From positions 62,001-126,000 of the forward strand of contig PDUO01000001.1 in assembly GCA_003008705.1 (NCBI GenBank): DNA of 64,000 nt, written 5' to 3'. This DNA comes from Pezicula radicicola. Lineage: Eukaryota; Ascomycota; Leotiomycetes; Helotiales; Dermateaceae. Shown here in pieces: positions 32,423 through 43,244 of the stretch (the stretch's first letter is position 1; each line of letters starts with the position of its first letter). Below the pieces are notes generated by a model. That model saw only the letters and a list, made by a program, of their open reading frames with translations, was not told the DNA's origin and searched no databases. The position numbers and the translations under genes were made by a program.

Positions 32423-33631
32423 ATGTTCCCAGACCACCCAGTCCAGAATAGCGAGGTTTACCTCCTCAACTCATCACACGCGCCAGCATGCCCACCTCCA
32501 TCACCGCCGTCGCCAGCTACTCCATGTGAGCCATGCGACGACCCATTGTCAATTACTCCTCCAGAGCTCGAAAACGCATGCCCGACCGCCAGTCAACGTC
32601 TGGCCCACGCTGTACATGTTCTGAACACTGAAGCTACTGCACTTTCTGCCCTGACCAGGCTATACGAGACAGATCCTATTGCACAAGCAGGATTCAACTC
32701 AGCAGTGGAGGCAATTACTCGATACAAGGGCGATAAAGGAAAGCTGGTCATTATTGGTGTTGGAAAGAGTGGACATATCGCAAAGAAACTTGTCGCTACC
32801 ATGAACAGTCTCGCTATCCACGCAACATATCTCCATCCAACAGAGGCACTCCATGGTGATCTTGGCAAAGTAGGAAAGCACGATACTATCCTGCTCATCA
32901 CTTTCTCAGGAAAGACTCCAGAGCTTATCCAGCTGCTGCCTCACTTGAACTCATCGCTACCAGTCATCATCATGACGTCTCACATCCGACCCACAACTTG
33001 CGAGATTATCAAGCAGAGACCAGGCACTATTCTCCTACCAGCTCCAATCCATGAGTCAGAAACCCTCTCATTCGGGGTCTCCGCACCAACTACCTCCACA
33101 ACAATGGCCATTGCATTAGGCGACGCGCTTGCTGTAGCCATCTCCAACGAGTACCACCCTCAATCTATCGCCGCCGTCTTCTCCCTTAATCACCCTGGTG
33201 GTGCAATTGGCGCCACCTTTGCTGGCCCCAAAACTGTAGAGGATCTCTCTCTTCCTCTCCCCAAGATCTGGGAGGTAACGGATGGTGACACTGGTGCGCA
33301 CGTTATCCTAGCAGCATATCAATCCAAGACCGGCTGGGTACGACGTGGAAACAACATTGTAGTTCCTCCTCGCCGCATCAAGAAGATGTCACCTAGCGAC
33401 ATGGCCGCTGCATGCAACGCCATTCCCGGCCTGATGAAGCCTAGCTCAGAGTGGATTCAAATCCCGGCTGACACTGATATCAAGCTTGCTGCAGAGCATG
33501 TGATGAGCATGCGCAAGAACCTCCAGAATGGAGAGTCGCAGTACAGCGATGATGCCATCTTGGCCACCATGAAAGATGGTGAGGTCACTGGCGTTATGGA
33601 AGTCGCTGAATTGTTTGTGGAGAGAAAGTAA
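32423..33631 (+). CDS. SIS-domain sugar-phosphate isomerase (KpsF/GutQ-like)
   Basis: An intron-free gene for 402 residues. It resembles bacterial arabinose-5-phosphate isomerases, which interconvert ribulose-5-phosphate and arabinose-5-phosphate. A Pro-rich N-terminal extension of about 50 residues precedes the SIS fold. The sugar-phosphate loop IGVGKSGHIAKK is at 111-122 (Lys115), then HPTEALHGDLG at 138-148 (His138, Glu141, His144), a second phosphate loop FSGKTPE at 161-167, the TTSTTMAIALGDALA helix and NHPGGAIG near 256 (His257). These correspond to the catalytic residues known in KdsD. The C-terminal 130 residues sit where bacterial enzymes have two CBS domains but are only weakly CBS-like. 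Fungi do not make the KDO these bacterial enzymes serve, so the physiological substrate is uncertain. Confidence 0.9.
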   Translation: MFPDHPVQNSEVYLLNSSHAPACPPPSPPSPATPCEPCDDPLSITPPELENACPTASQRLAHAVHVLNTEATALSALTRLYETDPIAQAGFNSAVEAITRYKGDKGKLVIIGVGKSGHIAKKLVATMNSLAIHATYLHPTEALHGDLGKVGKHDTILLITFSGKTPELIQLLPHLNSSLPVIIMTSHIRPTTCEIIKQRPGTILLPAPIHESETLSFGVSAPTTSTTMAIALGDALAVAISNEYHPQSIAAVFSLNHPGGAIGATFAGPKTVEDLSLPLPKIWEVTDGDTGAHVILAAYQSKTGWVRRGNNIVVPPRRIKKMSPSDMAAACNAIPGLMKPSSEWIQIPADTDIKLAAEHVMSMRKNLQNGESQYSDDAILATMKDGEVTGVMEVAELFVERK

Positions 33632-35040
33632 GCTTGGTGCATCTGAACATGGTTTGGGGTCCTTTCTTTGTACATTCTTCATGGCGAGGTCTATCTGCGC
33701 GGAAAGGGAAAGCGAAAGCCGGCGTTTATAAAGGAAAGAGTTATATTTTTACGGTATTCTGATCTTGCCTTGGCTGGGAATCTAGCAAGCTGGGACATGG
33801 TTGATAAGAGCTAGAGCAGCCTCATATGTTCCTTTTTACAATGCTTTTTGTTCTGGGTGGCAACAGGTTTTGCTTTTTATTAGAATGGAAGAAGGGGACT
33901 TATTACGATACAATCTTGTGATGAAATAGCAAGCACGAATGAATGCAACGAACCTTTTTTTTACCTCAACTAATACTTCCTCTTTGAACCAACTGCGCCT
34001 GAATCAAATTCTTAAGGGAATCCTTCTGCCAATATGACATCTATTCAATCGGCCTGAGATGCCACACGATGAGGCTCTACGAGTAACCCTTTCTTGGTAA
34101 ACTCTACACGACAGTAAAGCATCATACCGTTGCCCAGCCTCCCGTCCACTAAACCTCTTGGCCATGAGCTACCAAAGAAGATCGGGAAGCAAGGTCTTCC
34201 AGTTCGGAAGTAAAGTCTTTAGGGCTTTACGGGGACAGGCTTGGAAGTTGAAGCACCAAGCACTAAAGCTATCGTGGCTGTTAAGAAGGAAGCAACGTGG
34301 AAACGATAAAATAACGTTTATCCCTACTCTACGCCACGAGGCTATGATACCGGTACCGAATCCTTCTTTTTCGTTTTCTTATGAGTTGAGACGAATTAGC
34401 GGATGATTTATTCCATGGGTTTATTATACTGCGTATGATAATATTTTTCCTCCTACGTGTCCGAGTCCTGGGTCCTTCCTTTAAATTTTTGTTTTGTGTA
34501 AGATGAAAGGAAGGCGTTATCAAATACCGATCGGATTAATTTATTAGTTTGGTGTTTTGAATTTTGATTTTTGATTCTTAAGTTTTTTTCGTTAAAAGAG
34601 CTTTTACTGAGACACTAATTTTAGTCGTTCAAGCTTTTGGTTGGTTTTAGCGGTGGCGCCCTGTGTTGATCAGGTTGTGGATGTGTGATAGAGATTCATG
34701 TGGGTGGATCACACCATTTTAATCACGATTTTTCTAGATTCGAACGCCGATTGGGTTTGCTGTTGTTTGGGTTAGATATTGGTCATGTGACTTGGGATGT
34801 ACAGTACTGTACGGACGGAGTCCGGCGTATGGAGTAGATAAGGTGGGGGGCCCGAGGGGCTTGGCGGACATTTTTTATTTTGTTTGTTAATTAGGGGGGA
34901 GAAAGGGTTTTACGATACTGGCGAGATTCGTTTCTTTGAGATTTAGATGATGATATAGGGGATGTGGTGTCCTGTAAGTAATTTTTTTTACTTTTATGTT
35001 ATTTGGTCTATGATGATGAAGTGAGGAGAGAGAGGCTTCT
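33632..35040. other. AT-rich intergenic region
   Basis: No firm gene. One frame, 34164-34406 (plus), would encode about 80 residues with a Lys/Arg-rich amphipathic stretch (RALRGQAWKLKHQALKLSWL). I cannot tell whether it is real. The rest is AT-rich with homopolymer runs. Confidence 0.4.
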
Positions 35041-35400
35041 GACTACGATACGGGTACGGAAGATACCTTAAGGAAGAATTCTGCTTGCTAGTGCTATAGT
35101 TCTACGATTCACCTTACTCTCAGTGGAAGTATTTAATTGTATTAAGCACTATTTATCTTATCTCTTTTTCTCTTTTCTGTATCTGTATCTGTGCCTCGTA
35201 CACTGCTTCAGGCTACGGATACAGAAGATAAGCAAGACTCTGCTTGGCTAGTTGCTGCGGTTCTACTATTCGCTATTCTTGCCTTGCTCTCGATAGAAGA
35301 GCTTTAGGATTATTTTTCGAATATTTAATTGCATTAAGCAATCTTTCAAATCTCTTTTTCTTCTTTCCGTGTCTGTTTCTCTACACTACCTTCATATTCG
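35041..35400. repeat. Diverged tandem duplication, about 170-190 bp units
   Basis: Two adjacent segments share order and wording: CTACGATAC..GGAAGATA, TCTGCTTG..CTAGT, GTTCTAC, ATTTAATTG(T/C)ATTAAGCA, TCTCTTTTTCT, and TGTATCTGT/TGTGTCTGT. The first runs about 35044-35210 and the second about 35211-35400. Neither codes for protein. The duplication is old, with many substitutions and small indels. Confidence 0.7.
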
Positions 35401-35707
35401 TTTTTACCCGTTACCCTTACTGTAGCATGGGTATCTTGTGGACAAAATAGAAAATTAGAACACAAACAAGGAAGTAATGGTGTAAGAAAATAAAAACAAA
35501 CAGAAAGTATACAACGGAAGAACAGAACTCACCCATCTCATCCATTCCTCCTTATTCTTTAAAACAATAATATTAGAAAGCAAGTGCTCTTCCACTCGCC
35601 TCCCACATAAAAAAAATACCCAGAACCAGAATATCAATCTACCTTTCTCATAAACCCTTCAACTCCCAATCCATCTCCTCCCAATCCAACCCCCAACCCC
35701 CTACCCC

Positions 35708-36469
35708 CTAAATAACACTAGCCCAAACAATACCCCAATGACTGTCCTCCCACAGCTCCCTCTCCCTCTCCCTGTCCTCTCTTTTTCGCCTCTGTATCTC
35801 ATATTCCTCATCAGTCTCATATCCACTTAAAGGTCTCCATCCTCCATCCCTAAACCCAACATGTCCATATCCAACAAACCCATCTCCATCTCCCTCCCAA
35901 TCCTCAATTTCACCTCTATCTTCACCTCCAATCCTATCCTGCCGTCCATCTCGATAAACAGGATCACAATCCCTCTCAACCTCCCCAAATTGAAGCACAG
36001 TCATCCCACCATTCGAAAATAATCTCTTCACTCTTCTCTTCACTCTCTTCACACTTCCTTCTCTACTATTATCTTTCTTTCGAACCACCGTTTCATCATT
36101 TCCTTGACTAGTACTCGTACTCGTATTACTTCTATCACTTCCATCACTTCCCCTTCTCTCATTTCTCTGAACGTCAATTAAGCCGGAATTAGAAGTGGCT
36201 ACAGATTTACGTCTGCATGAAGTAGAGTTGGAGAATGTTGGAAGTAGTCGATGTATGAATTTAGATAGACGGGATGAGGTACTGGTTTTTGAGGAGGCTG
36301 TTGTTGTTGTAAAGGTAGAGGGGAAGGTTTGTAGGGATGAGGAGCGGGTTGGTGAGGTGGTTTTGGTTTTTGTCTTGGGGGAGGTGGGTGGTGTGGTGTT
36401 TCGTGGGTTGGTGATTGTTAGGGTCGAGGGGAGGATGAAAGGGGTGAAAGGGGTGAATGGGGCTAGCAT
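35708..36469 (-). CDS. Ser/Thr-rich hypothetical protein
   Basis: A single frame of 253 residues with no recognised domain. The first 75 residues are almost entirely Thr, Ser, Pro, Lys and Phe (low complexity). A short more ordered helix, RLSKFIHRLLPTF, follows at about 68-80. A very basic patch (KRVKRRVKRLF, about 140-150) could be a nuclear signal. The C-terminal 50 residues look conserved in style: GWRPLSGYETDEEYEIQRRK, an Arg/Glu helix, and the aromatic end WEDSHWGIVWASVI. That C-terminus makes coding likely although function is unknown. Base composition flips strand bias within the gene (see findings). Confidence 0.6.
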   Translation of the reverse strand: MLAPFTPFTPFILPSTLTITNPRNTTPPTSPKTKTKTTSPTRSSSLQTFPSTFTTTTASSKTSTSSRLSKFIHRLLPTFSNSTSCRRKSVATSNSGLIDVQRNERRGSDGSDRSNTSTSTSQGNDETVVRKKDNSREGSVKRVKRRVKRLFSNGGMTVLQFGEVERDCDPVYRDGRQDRIGGEDRGEIEDWEGDGDGFVGYGHVGFRDGGWRPLSGYETDEEYEIQRRKREDRERERELWEDSHWGIVWASVI

Positions 36470-38595
36470 TTTTGTGTTTTGATTTTTTGTGTATTTTTTT
36501 TTTATCTTTTGGGGAGGGTGATGGTGATAAGGTGGTGGTGGGTTGATAGTTTGGGAGGTTTGAGATTTGGTAGTCTAGTGTTTAGTAGTTTGGTGTTAGT
36601 TTTGAGGTTGGGTGCGGTGTAGTGTGGTGTGGTGTGGTGTGTGAGGTAGTGAATGAGGCGAGTAGATTTAGGATCGGTTTTGAGTGTTGTTGTCTGGTGA
36701 CAGGTGACAACCTTAGTGATATGGCGGGGTTTATTGGTCTTAGTAATTTGTATTGATTGATGGATTGGTGTCTTGGTATCTTGGTGGTTTGGGTGATGGC
36801 TTGATGGCTTAATATTCTAGTAAATAGTCTGCAGTACTTGTGGAACCTGAGTACAAAAATAAACTACCACAAGAGACCACACACATACAACATCTGTCAA
36901 CAGCGTGACCAATCTTAAAGTCGACATTGAGGGGACTGATATATATATGCAGTGATACCTCCAAATCGTACCAAGGTATGTCCGCGTACTGTTGGCAGTG
37001 ATACTACACCAATAAGAATAACAATCGCAAAAAACCCAATGCGCGCAAGAAAAGCCAAACTTAAAACGTCAAGTACCGTCGACGAGTAAGTAAAGAGAAA
37101 AAAACAAACTCTTAAACTCGTCTGCCGTACTGTCCTAGAAAAGCCAAAGCCAAAGCCAAAGCCAAAGCCAAAAGTCAAAGGTCAAAGCCGAAGGACAAGG
37201 AGAAGTCGAAGTAAAAAAAGAATCCCGAAAGGCGCAAAAAGAAGCAGCAGCGAAAAAAAGAGAGAAGAAATCAACACTCCCTTTTATCACTAAACTCAAA
37301 ACTCAACAATCAACAATCAAACCTCTAAACCTCTAAGCCTCCCTTTTCCCAAGCCTCCTACAACCCAATCAATACAGTACCTACCCAAAGCCCTACTACG
37401 TACTCAAACCCAATCATCATAGCTTAGCTCAGCTCAGCTATAAAAAAAAAAGACATCATAAACGGCGACCTCACTAATCAAATGATAACGGTTATTTCGT
37501 TAGAAAATCCTAGGTTTAATGCCCTGACAGCGACGACAGCCTCATTGTCAAATTGAAAGTCGGGATATCCTAGGTACAGTAGTACATCGGGTACCTCATC
37601 ACCAGCATCACCTAGCAAAATACAAAATACAAAATAATTTAATGTGTTGTACAGTACTGTACGTTGAAAAATTATTCCGCAACTTTTCTTTTTATCGTCA
37701 TTTTATTTTTTCTTAAGAATTCAAGAAAATTCGTTTTAAGATAAGGTGTTAAGTGTTTTTGTTGTGTCTTGGGTAGGTAGAATTTGGAAGGTGGGTTGTG
37801 GATTGATGGGTATTCCCCGGAGGTTTGAGGTGTACTACGATCCACCCCCTCCCGGTTTGAAGGTTATTTTTTACGGCAAAAGCAAAAAAAAAATTTTTAC
37901 CTTCATTTAGGGGGATAGTATATGATGTTGGGTTTTGATGTTGGCTTGTTTTGGGGGGGTGGAGGGTATGAGAGGTACTGGACAGTGTGGATAATTGATG
38001 ATAAAAAGGTAATCCTCGCCGAGGGAAGGGGATCTCCTGTGCGGTCTTTTTTTTGGTTGGAGGTCTTTGGCTTTTGGGTTGTGAAGAACGGCTTGGCTTG
38101 GACTTGGCTCTTTCGTTTTTGGAGGGAGAGCTAAGTTTTTAGTAATTGAGAGGGTTGATACTTTTCGGTTCTTAATAACTATAAGCTGCGTCTATGTAGG
38201 GCATTTAGAAGTATCGGGAATCGAAGAGGTTGGTTGGATGATTAGAGAAGCCATAAAGTAGGTAAGTAAGTTAAAGTGCTAATTCGTGTCCTGTATGCTT
38301 TACCATCTACACCTATGCGTCTATGTTCAAGCGCTTCCTTCAAACTGTTCCACCACCAAATGTGAATAATCTACCTCATTCGCTGGACGTTGATGCTGGC
38401 TTTGTTAATGCTGACAACCCAATCAAACATCAGAAGAGGCTCGTACCAGAGCCTCAACTCTGCTCGCATGCTCCTAGTATGCATACGCCATGGACTATAA
38501 AACCAAACACTAAGCCATTACATCTTCTGTCCCCGACCCTTCCCACCAAAACATAATCCTCCACACACTCTCAAACTTCTCCATTACTGAATGCT
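36470..38595. other. Gene-free stretch with simple repeats
   Basis: About 2.1 kb of non-coding DNA. It opens G/T-rich (to about 36660), passes through an AAGCCA run at 37141-37172 and several A-runs, and ends with the C/A-rich 3' flank of the cytochrome b5 gene. The open frame at 36915-37178 (minus) is only the translation of the AAGCCA repeat and flanks. Confidence 0.5.
37141..37172. repeat. AAGCCA hexanucleotide microsatellite
   Basis: About five direct copies of the hexamer AAGCCA, followed by decayed copies (AAGTCA, AGGTCA) up to about 37190. Confidence 0.85.
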
Positions 38596-39145
38596 TTACA
38601 ACTTTGCCTTCTCCGCCACAGTGCCCAACTTCAGCTTATCCGCATATTTCTTCAACACACTCTCGTTATGGTATTTCCAAAACTGCTTAGTGGCATCCTT
38701 GCCGGCAACGCGCTTGAGGATCTTGGAGCCGCCTGGGTGTTCGTCTACGAAGTCTAAGGAGAAGAGTAAGTTAACGTGGAACTTGTGATGTGGGGCCAAG
38801 AGAAGATCGAGCAGGAGAAACGGAGGGTGCGTTGCAGGGCAAGGTAGATGTGCTTGTAAATCCGGGCTCGCTGGCGCAGATACAGTGGTTATGGAAACGG
38901 AGCAAGAAACATCCGGGGCTGTGGGATTGAGGAAGTATATTCCGGATCCGCGACTTGCGAATCGAAGAAGCATAGGAAGTACTGCCCGATGCATCCAATC
39001 GTACCACAATTCATTTGGCAGTTCCTGGGACATATGCGAAATGCTTACTGGTGACGTCGTATACATTCTCGTCGACTATTATGTACATGCCATTATCTGC
39101 GCTGTTGTGGGATGCGACGTCTGCTGTGGAGAAGGATTTCGACAT
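38596..39145 (-). CDS. Small soluble cytochrome b5
   Basis: Two exons on the minus strand, 39145-39049 and 38753-38596, encode 84 residues. Cytochrome b5 is a one-heme electron carrier that feeds desaturases, hydroxylases and P450s. Splicing restores the diagnostic core VYDVTNFVDEHPGG with axial His38, and the second heme ligand His61 lies in FWKYHNE. The family-typical KILKRVAGKDAT stretch lies between them. There is no C-terminal membrane anchor, so the product is a short cytosolic form rather than the ER-anchored type. The start at 39145 (MSKSFSTADVASHNSADNG) gives the expected distance to the first strand. The intron is long for this region (295 bp), and its frame is open into exon 2, so an unspliced mRNA could make a different protein. 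Confidence 0.92.
38754..39048 (-). other. Long intron of the cytochrome b5 gene
   Basis: A 295-bp intron, GTAAGC to CTTAG, several times longer than others here. The frame used by exon 2 stays open across all of it. Confidence 0.85.
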
Positions 39146-40257
39146 GGTGGGCGGCGATCTGGAGTAGTCGTACGAGTTGTGTCTGCGCGCAGATGACAAT
39201 AATGGTCAAGGTAAGAAGGGGTACGAGGCAAGAGGATTGACTTGTGGATATTGCAAGATTAGACCGAGAGATGCAGATGCAGTGTAAAGAAGAAAGTGTT
39301 GTATTTGACCTAAATCCCCACGGGGTTGAGACGGTAATCAATCGTGAGGATGCCGAGGTTCTTGGAGGGCCGTCAGTCAGCGAAAAGTTGGATGCCGTGA
39401 TTGGTTAGGGTGATGGGGTCCTTTCCGTCCGACGTGACCTCATCATCTTAGGGACCACCTCCACCAGCAGCTCGTCTTTCATTTTACTAGGGACCGTATT
39501 TTATGTCAAGTCGTAAGATGAATAGCTAAGTTGTCAGTTGTCGTCGTGGTGTGTGTAAATATACTCCACTGCCTTTGACAACTCTACACAATCCACACCT
39601 TACTGAAACTTGGCCATAAAGACCGCAACACTAGTCCGCTCAACCTCGTGGCATCAGTCACCACGTGTTCACGATGAAAGATAACCTTGGAAGAGGTGAG
39701 GTAGACAAGCGCACAAGGCAGCACCGTAAAAGAAGCCACGGACACCAAAGACATTGTCACAAGGTGCAGGCCATCTAATGTGCATAAGGGAGACAGACTC
39801 CTCTTGCGCAATCTTTTAATCCTTTAATCTTTTAATTCTTCAAAAAGAAATCCTTTGAAGCAAAATTGAGTTGATTACCCTACCCGAATGATATACGACG
39901 GACTGATATTTTCCCCCGGCTGTACGAAAGTCCCTACGAGGGTGTACGGCGCGGAGTACAAATAGCCAAGTCAGGTACTGATAGCGACGTTGTCCTCTGA
40001 GCTTGGACAGACACAAGCGTCAAATTCGCCGCTATAAGGAACCTAGCTTTTCTTGCTTTTCTTGCCTCAGCTGTTCGCTCTCAACCCCCTTTGTCTTGTT
40101 TTTTTCTGCATACTTCTTTTCTTGAACAAAATTCTTTGATTACAACAAGCACACTCGTTTGCTTATTAGACAGCTTCTTCATAAGAAGAGCAGTTCTCTC
40201 AGATACGTTAGAGGCGATCTCTTGGCCAGACCATACAATCCGAAATAGAGCGGCAAC
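39146..40257. other. Divergent intergenic region, cyt b5/ceramidase
   Basis: Must contain the promoters of cytochrome b5 (minus) and alkaline ceramidase (plus). Pyrimidine-rich TTTTCTTGC words at 40040-40130 fit a fungal core promoter and leader ahead of 40258. No gene of its own is seen; the 75-residue minus frame at 39584-39811 has no motif. Confidence 0.5.
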
Positions 40258-41873
40258 ATGACAGCGCTATCTTGGTCCTACCGGCAGACGCCTCTAGAGC
40301 CGTTCTGGGGCCCTACAAATTCTATGGCAAAGTATATTATCCCTCCAATTCAAAACTGAAAGCGATGCTGACCAGATTCTAGTTTCTGTGAAGAGGTATT
40401 TCTTTCTGGGTGGGGTAGTCAGTCACCTGAGGGGCTTCAGAACTGACACGCCGGTGGTTGCCAGGACCATATCATCACAGCATACATCGCTGAGTTCATC
40501 AACACCTTGACCAACATCACCTACTGTACGTCCCAAGATTTGAATTTTTGTCGCAGGAACCTGAGACGAATTCTCTGGCTCTTTGGCCTCTCATCACCTG
40601 ATACCACATCGATATTGAGTCACACTTTTTATTGGGCCTGCACATTGCTAACCTGACCGCACAACCTAGTATTTTATGCATACCACGGAATCCGAGCAAA
40701 TTCAAACCGCACAGATGCTGTTTTGAGGAATCTCCCATATCTGGGTATTGCTGGCGTTGGTATTGGTAGTGCAGTCTTCCATGCTACTTTGAAGAACTAC
40801 ACACAATGGTGTAAGTACTTCCTCCTGACCTCTTCGTCGGTCAAATTCATTTCAGGATAGAAATGGGGAAAAATCCTGAATGTTGGATGGAGATGTGGCG
40901 GCTTTTGAGGTTGTCAACAACGGAACCTTAGAGATTGCGGCCTCTGACCTTGGTATCGGGTGTATGTACACTGCTAACAACTGAAAAGGCGACGAACTCT
41001 CCATGCTCATTGCAACGGCAACCGTTCTTCACCGTGTCTTCACTTTTGATAAATCGATCCAACTCACTGTATTAACTGGTATCGCTTTCGCCACTCTCAT
41101 GTCCACCTTCATTGCGTGGCATTGTTGGATGGATGAGACCTTCTGGCACTCCATTCTTTTCGGTATGCAGTTCACGCCTGATACTCCCCAAATGATCATG
41201 CAGCCAGTACTGACATTTTGGAAAAGGTGTAATGATTGCCTTTGTCGGTGTCAAAACCCGGTCGATCATCAAAGCTCGTGTCTCCAATGAAGCCACAAGA
41301 GCCGAAGTAACGAAACTATGCACCTATGGCGGTAGTAAGTCTAAGTCTACTCCTTTTTTATATATATTTTCTCCCACCATCTCCATCCAGTCTCAACTAA
41401 CCAAAAAATAGTCATCTTCGTTACAGGCTTCGGACTCTGGAATATCGATAACTGGTATTGCAGCATCTTGACCGAAATCAAGCGAAGTATCGGTATGCCA
41501 TGGAGCTTTATTTTTGAGTTGCATGGATGGTGGCACATTTTTACAGGAGTTGGTGCCTATATCTGTTTGTACCCTTCTCTCTTCAAAAACTACACAACGG
41601 TCACATAAGAGACCAATCCTAACATCCTCCACAGTCATCGCCCTCGTCGAATATCTCACTTCCGAAGACGCAGGACAACCCCTCGCAGAACGCTTCGCCT
41701 GGCCCGTTAATGCACTTGTCAACGGTTCCGCCGGTGCTCATTCCCATGGAGAGGGAAATGGTAACGGACAAGCCAAGGTAAATGGAAATGGAAACGGAAA
41801 CTTCAATGGAAAGGAGATGAATGGAAATAGCAAGGCATTGAATGGGAACGGCGTCGCAAAAAAGGCTTTGTGA
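40258..41873 (+). CDS. Alkaline ceramidase
   Basis: Eight exons (40258-40331, 40383-40395, 40465-40525, 40670-40810, 40989-41162, 41227-41334, 41412-41564, 41635-41873) give 320 residues. The protein is a multi-pass ER/Golgi hydrolase of the alkaline ceramidase (YPC1/YDC1/ACER) family, which cleaves ceramide to sphingoid base and fatty acid. N-terminal FWGPT and NFCEED match the family, as does SAVFHATL with His87, CDELSM at 97-102, and HGWWHIFTGVGAY with the His228/His232 pair; the three histidines are the expected metal ligands. Exon 2 is only 13 nt but encodes the conserved FCEE. After the last helix comes a cytosolic tail of Asn-Gly repeats (NGNGNGQAKVNGNGNGN-like), which is not part of the enzyme core and is probably variable. 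Confidence 0.95.
40332..40382 (+). other. Ceramidase intron 1
   Basis: A 51-bp GTATAT..CTAG intron with a GCTGAC branch site, preceding the 13-nt microexon. Confidence 0.8.
40396..40464 (+). other. Ceramidase intron 2
   Basis: A 69-bp GTATTT..CCAG intron. It follows the 13-nt microexon and leads into DHIITAYIAEF. Confidence 0.8.
40526..40669 (+). other. Ceramidase intron 3
   Basis: A 144-bp GTACGT..CTAG intron with a GCTAAC branch site. Confidence 0.82.
40811..40988 (+). other. Ceramidase intron 4
   Basis: A 178-bp GTAAGT..AAAG intron with a GCTAAC branch site. The junction yields the conserved QWCDELSM. Confidence 0.85.
41163..41226 (+). other. Ceramidase intron 5
   Basis: A 64-bp GTATGC..AAAG intron with a TACTGAC branch site. 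Confidence 0.82.
41335..41411 (+). other. Ceramidase intron 6
   Basis: A 77-bp GTAAGT..ATAG intron with an AACTAAC branch site. A donor 3 nt upstream (GTAGTA) is also in frame but weaker. Confidence 0.8.
41565..41634 (+). other. Ceramidase intron 7
   Basis: A 70-bp GTTTGT..ACAG intron with a CCTAAC branch site. Only this donor keeps the final exon in frame. Confidence 0.8.
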
Positions 41874-43244
41874 AGTGGGCGGTCACGCGTATTTGAAGAG
41901 AGATGTAGATTTGATGACCATAACAGGGTGGTGCTATTGAATGGGCGGAATGGACAATGCTTTTACTTGTTAGAGATTGGAGTTCTGTATGGGATTCATG
42001 GTTTTTTGAAAGATACCAATTTTTTTGATGCATTTAATCCTTAAAGGAAGGAGACTTGCATTACAGTTTTGACTTGAAATTTAAAGCTTTTTTTTTTAAA
42101 AAAAAAAAGAAAGAAAAAACTACCCAGGATTCAGGAAGGAGTCTAAATAACAAAACTATCTTTACATCTCAAGAAAGATAAAGAAAACCAACATAAATTG
42201 TCAGCTAGCCCATCCCTTCTTAATCAAGAACTAACATCGAACACACTATCCCAAAAAGGCAATTATAGAAACTCTAGCCGGACTAATAATCCTGATATAC
42301 ATAATAAAACACCAAACAACACAACACCAACATTATTACAAGAAACCTCCATCCCTTAGAAATTAAACCCCTTCCTTTAAACTTAGTAGTCTTAACGATA
42401 TACAAAGTACGAAACGAAATCTATATCTTGTAACAAAAGCAACGAAATCAAACGTACAACTTGAAGTTTATTGACGCTGAGTTAGCTTTTCTTTTTGTGA
42501 AATTTTGAGATGATACTCTGTAGTCCTGGTGTAATTAAGGTAGATGGGAATTTTCCAGTTTAGATAAGTGGTGAATAAGTGATGTCTATGACTTTCTTTT
42601 GGGACTTCTTACGTCTATTTATACACACACACTCTCTCTCCTTCTCCTTATGTTCTTCTTGAACTTAGCTTCTAGTTATCGGAATCCAGTCGTTGAAATT
42701 TTCTTTATGGTGTCAGCTTTTGGTTTTGTGGGTTTTCTGTACTGCTGAAGAGAATGGCTTAGGTTAAGTGAGTCGCTCAGGATAAGTTAATCGCTTGAAC
42801 CAAAGCTAGTCGTTTAGTTAAATGAGTTAAATAGTCTTTACCTTTTGAAGGTGAACCTAGAACTTACAATGGTAAGCCATCAAAGGTAGTCTTTAGAGTT
42901 TTACTATACTGTTCTTGAGCTGTGAATACAAGAGAATTTTACACGCTAGTGCTCTTATATAACTATTAGTCTTTTGATATTAATATTTGTCACATAATTG
43001 TATTAAGTGGCTCTATCAACATTCCACAGAACATACCTATACGTATTCTAGTCTATATGCAATGCATGGTCTTCAGATTCTGTAAATTACTTAAGTACTA
43101 ACTAATTAGCTACTACTAACAGCTGATCCTATATACAAAAAAATGATACTATATGTTCACCACAGTTCCATTCCAAGGAAACCTAGAGATTCATAGACCA
43201 GAGACGAAAGTATTCATTAGTCATTAACGACCCTCAGTTCGAAA
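41874..43244. other. AT-rich intergenic region
   Basis: Non-coding, with a T-run/A-run junction at about 42087-42110 and a decayed 18-bp minisatellite at 42765. No frame of interest. Flanks are the 3' ends of two convergent genes. Confidence 0.55.
42765..42836. repeat. 18-bp minisatellite, copy 3
   Basis: Four degenerate 18-bp units starting TAAGTGAGTCGCTCAGGA, related to the units at 11786 and 11997. The period is exact although sequence identity between units is modest. Confidence 0.55.

Noticed and set aside
36915..37178. 87-residue minus-strand frame beginning with Gly-Phe repeats
   Set aside because: The repeats are the translation of the AAGCCA microsatellite; the rest shows no protein character.
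38596..39066. 156-residue minus-strand frame as an independent gene
   Set aside because: Its C-terminal third is cytochrome b5 exon 2 and the rest is the intron; splicing to 39049-39145 gives the complete heme fold.
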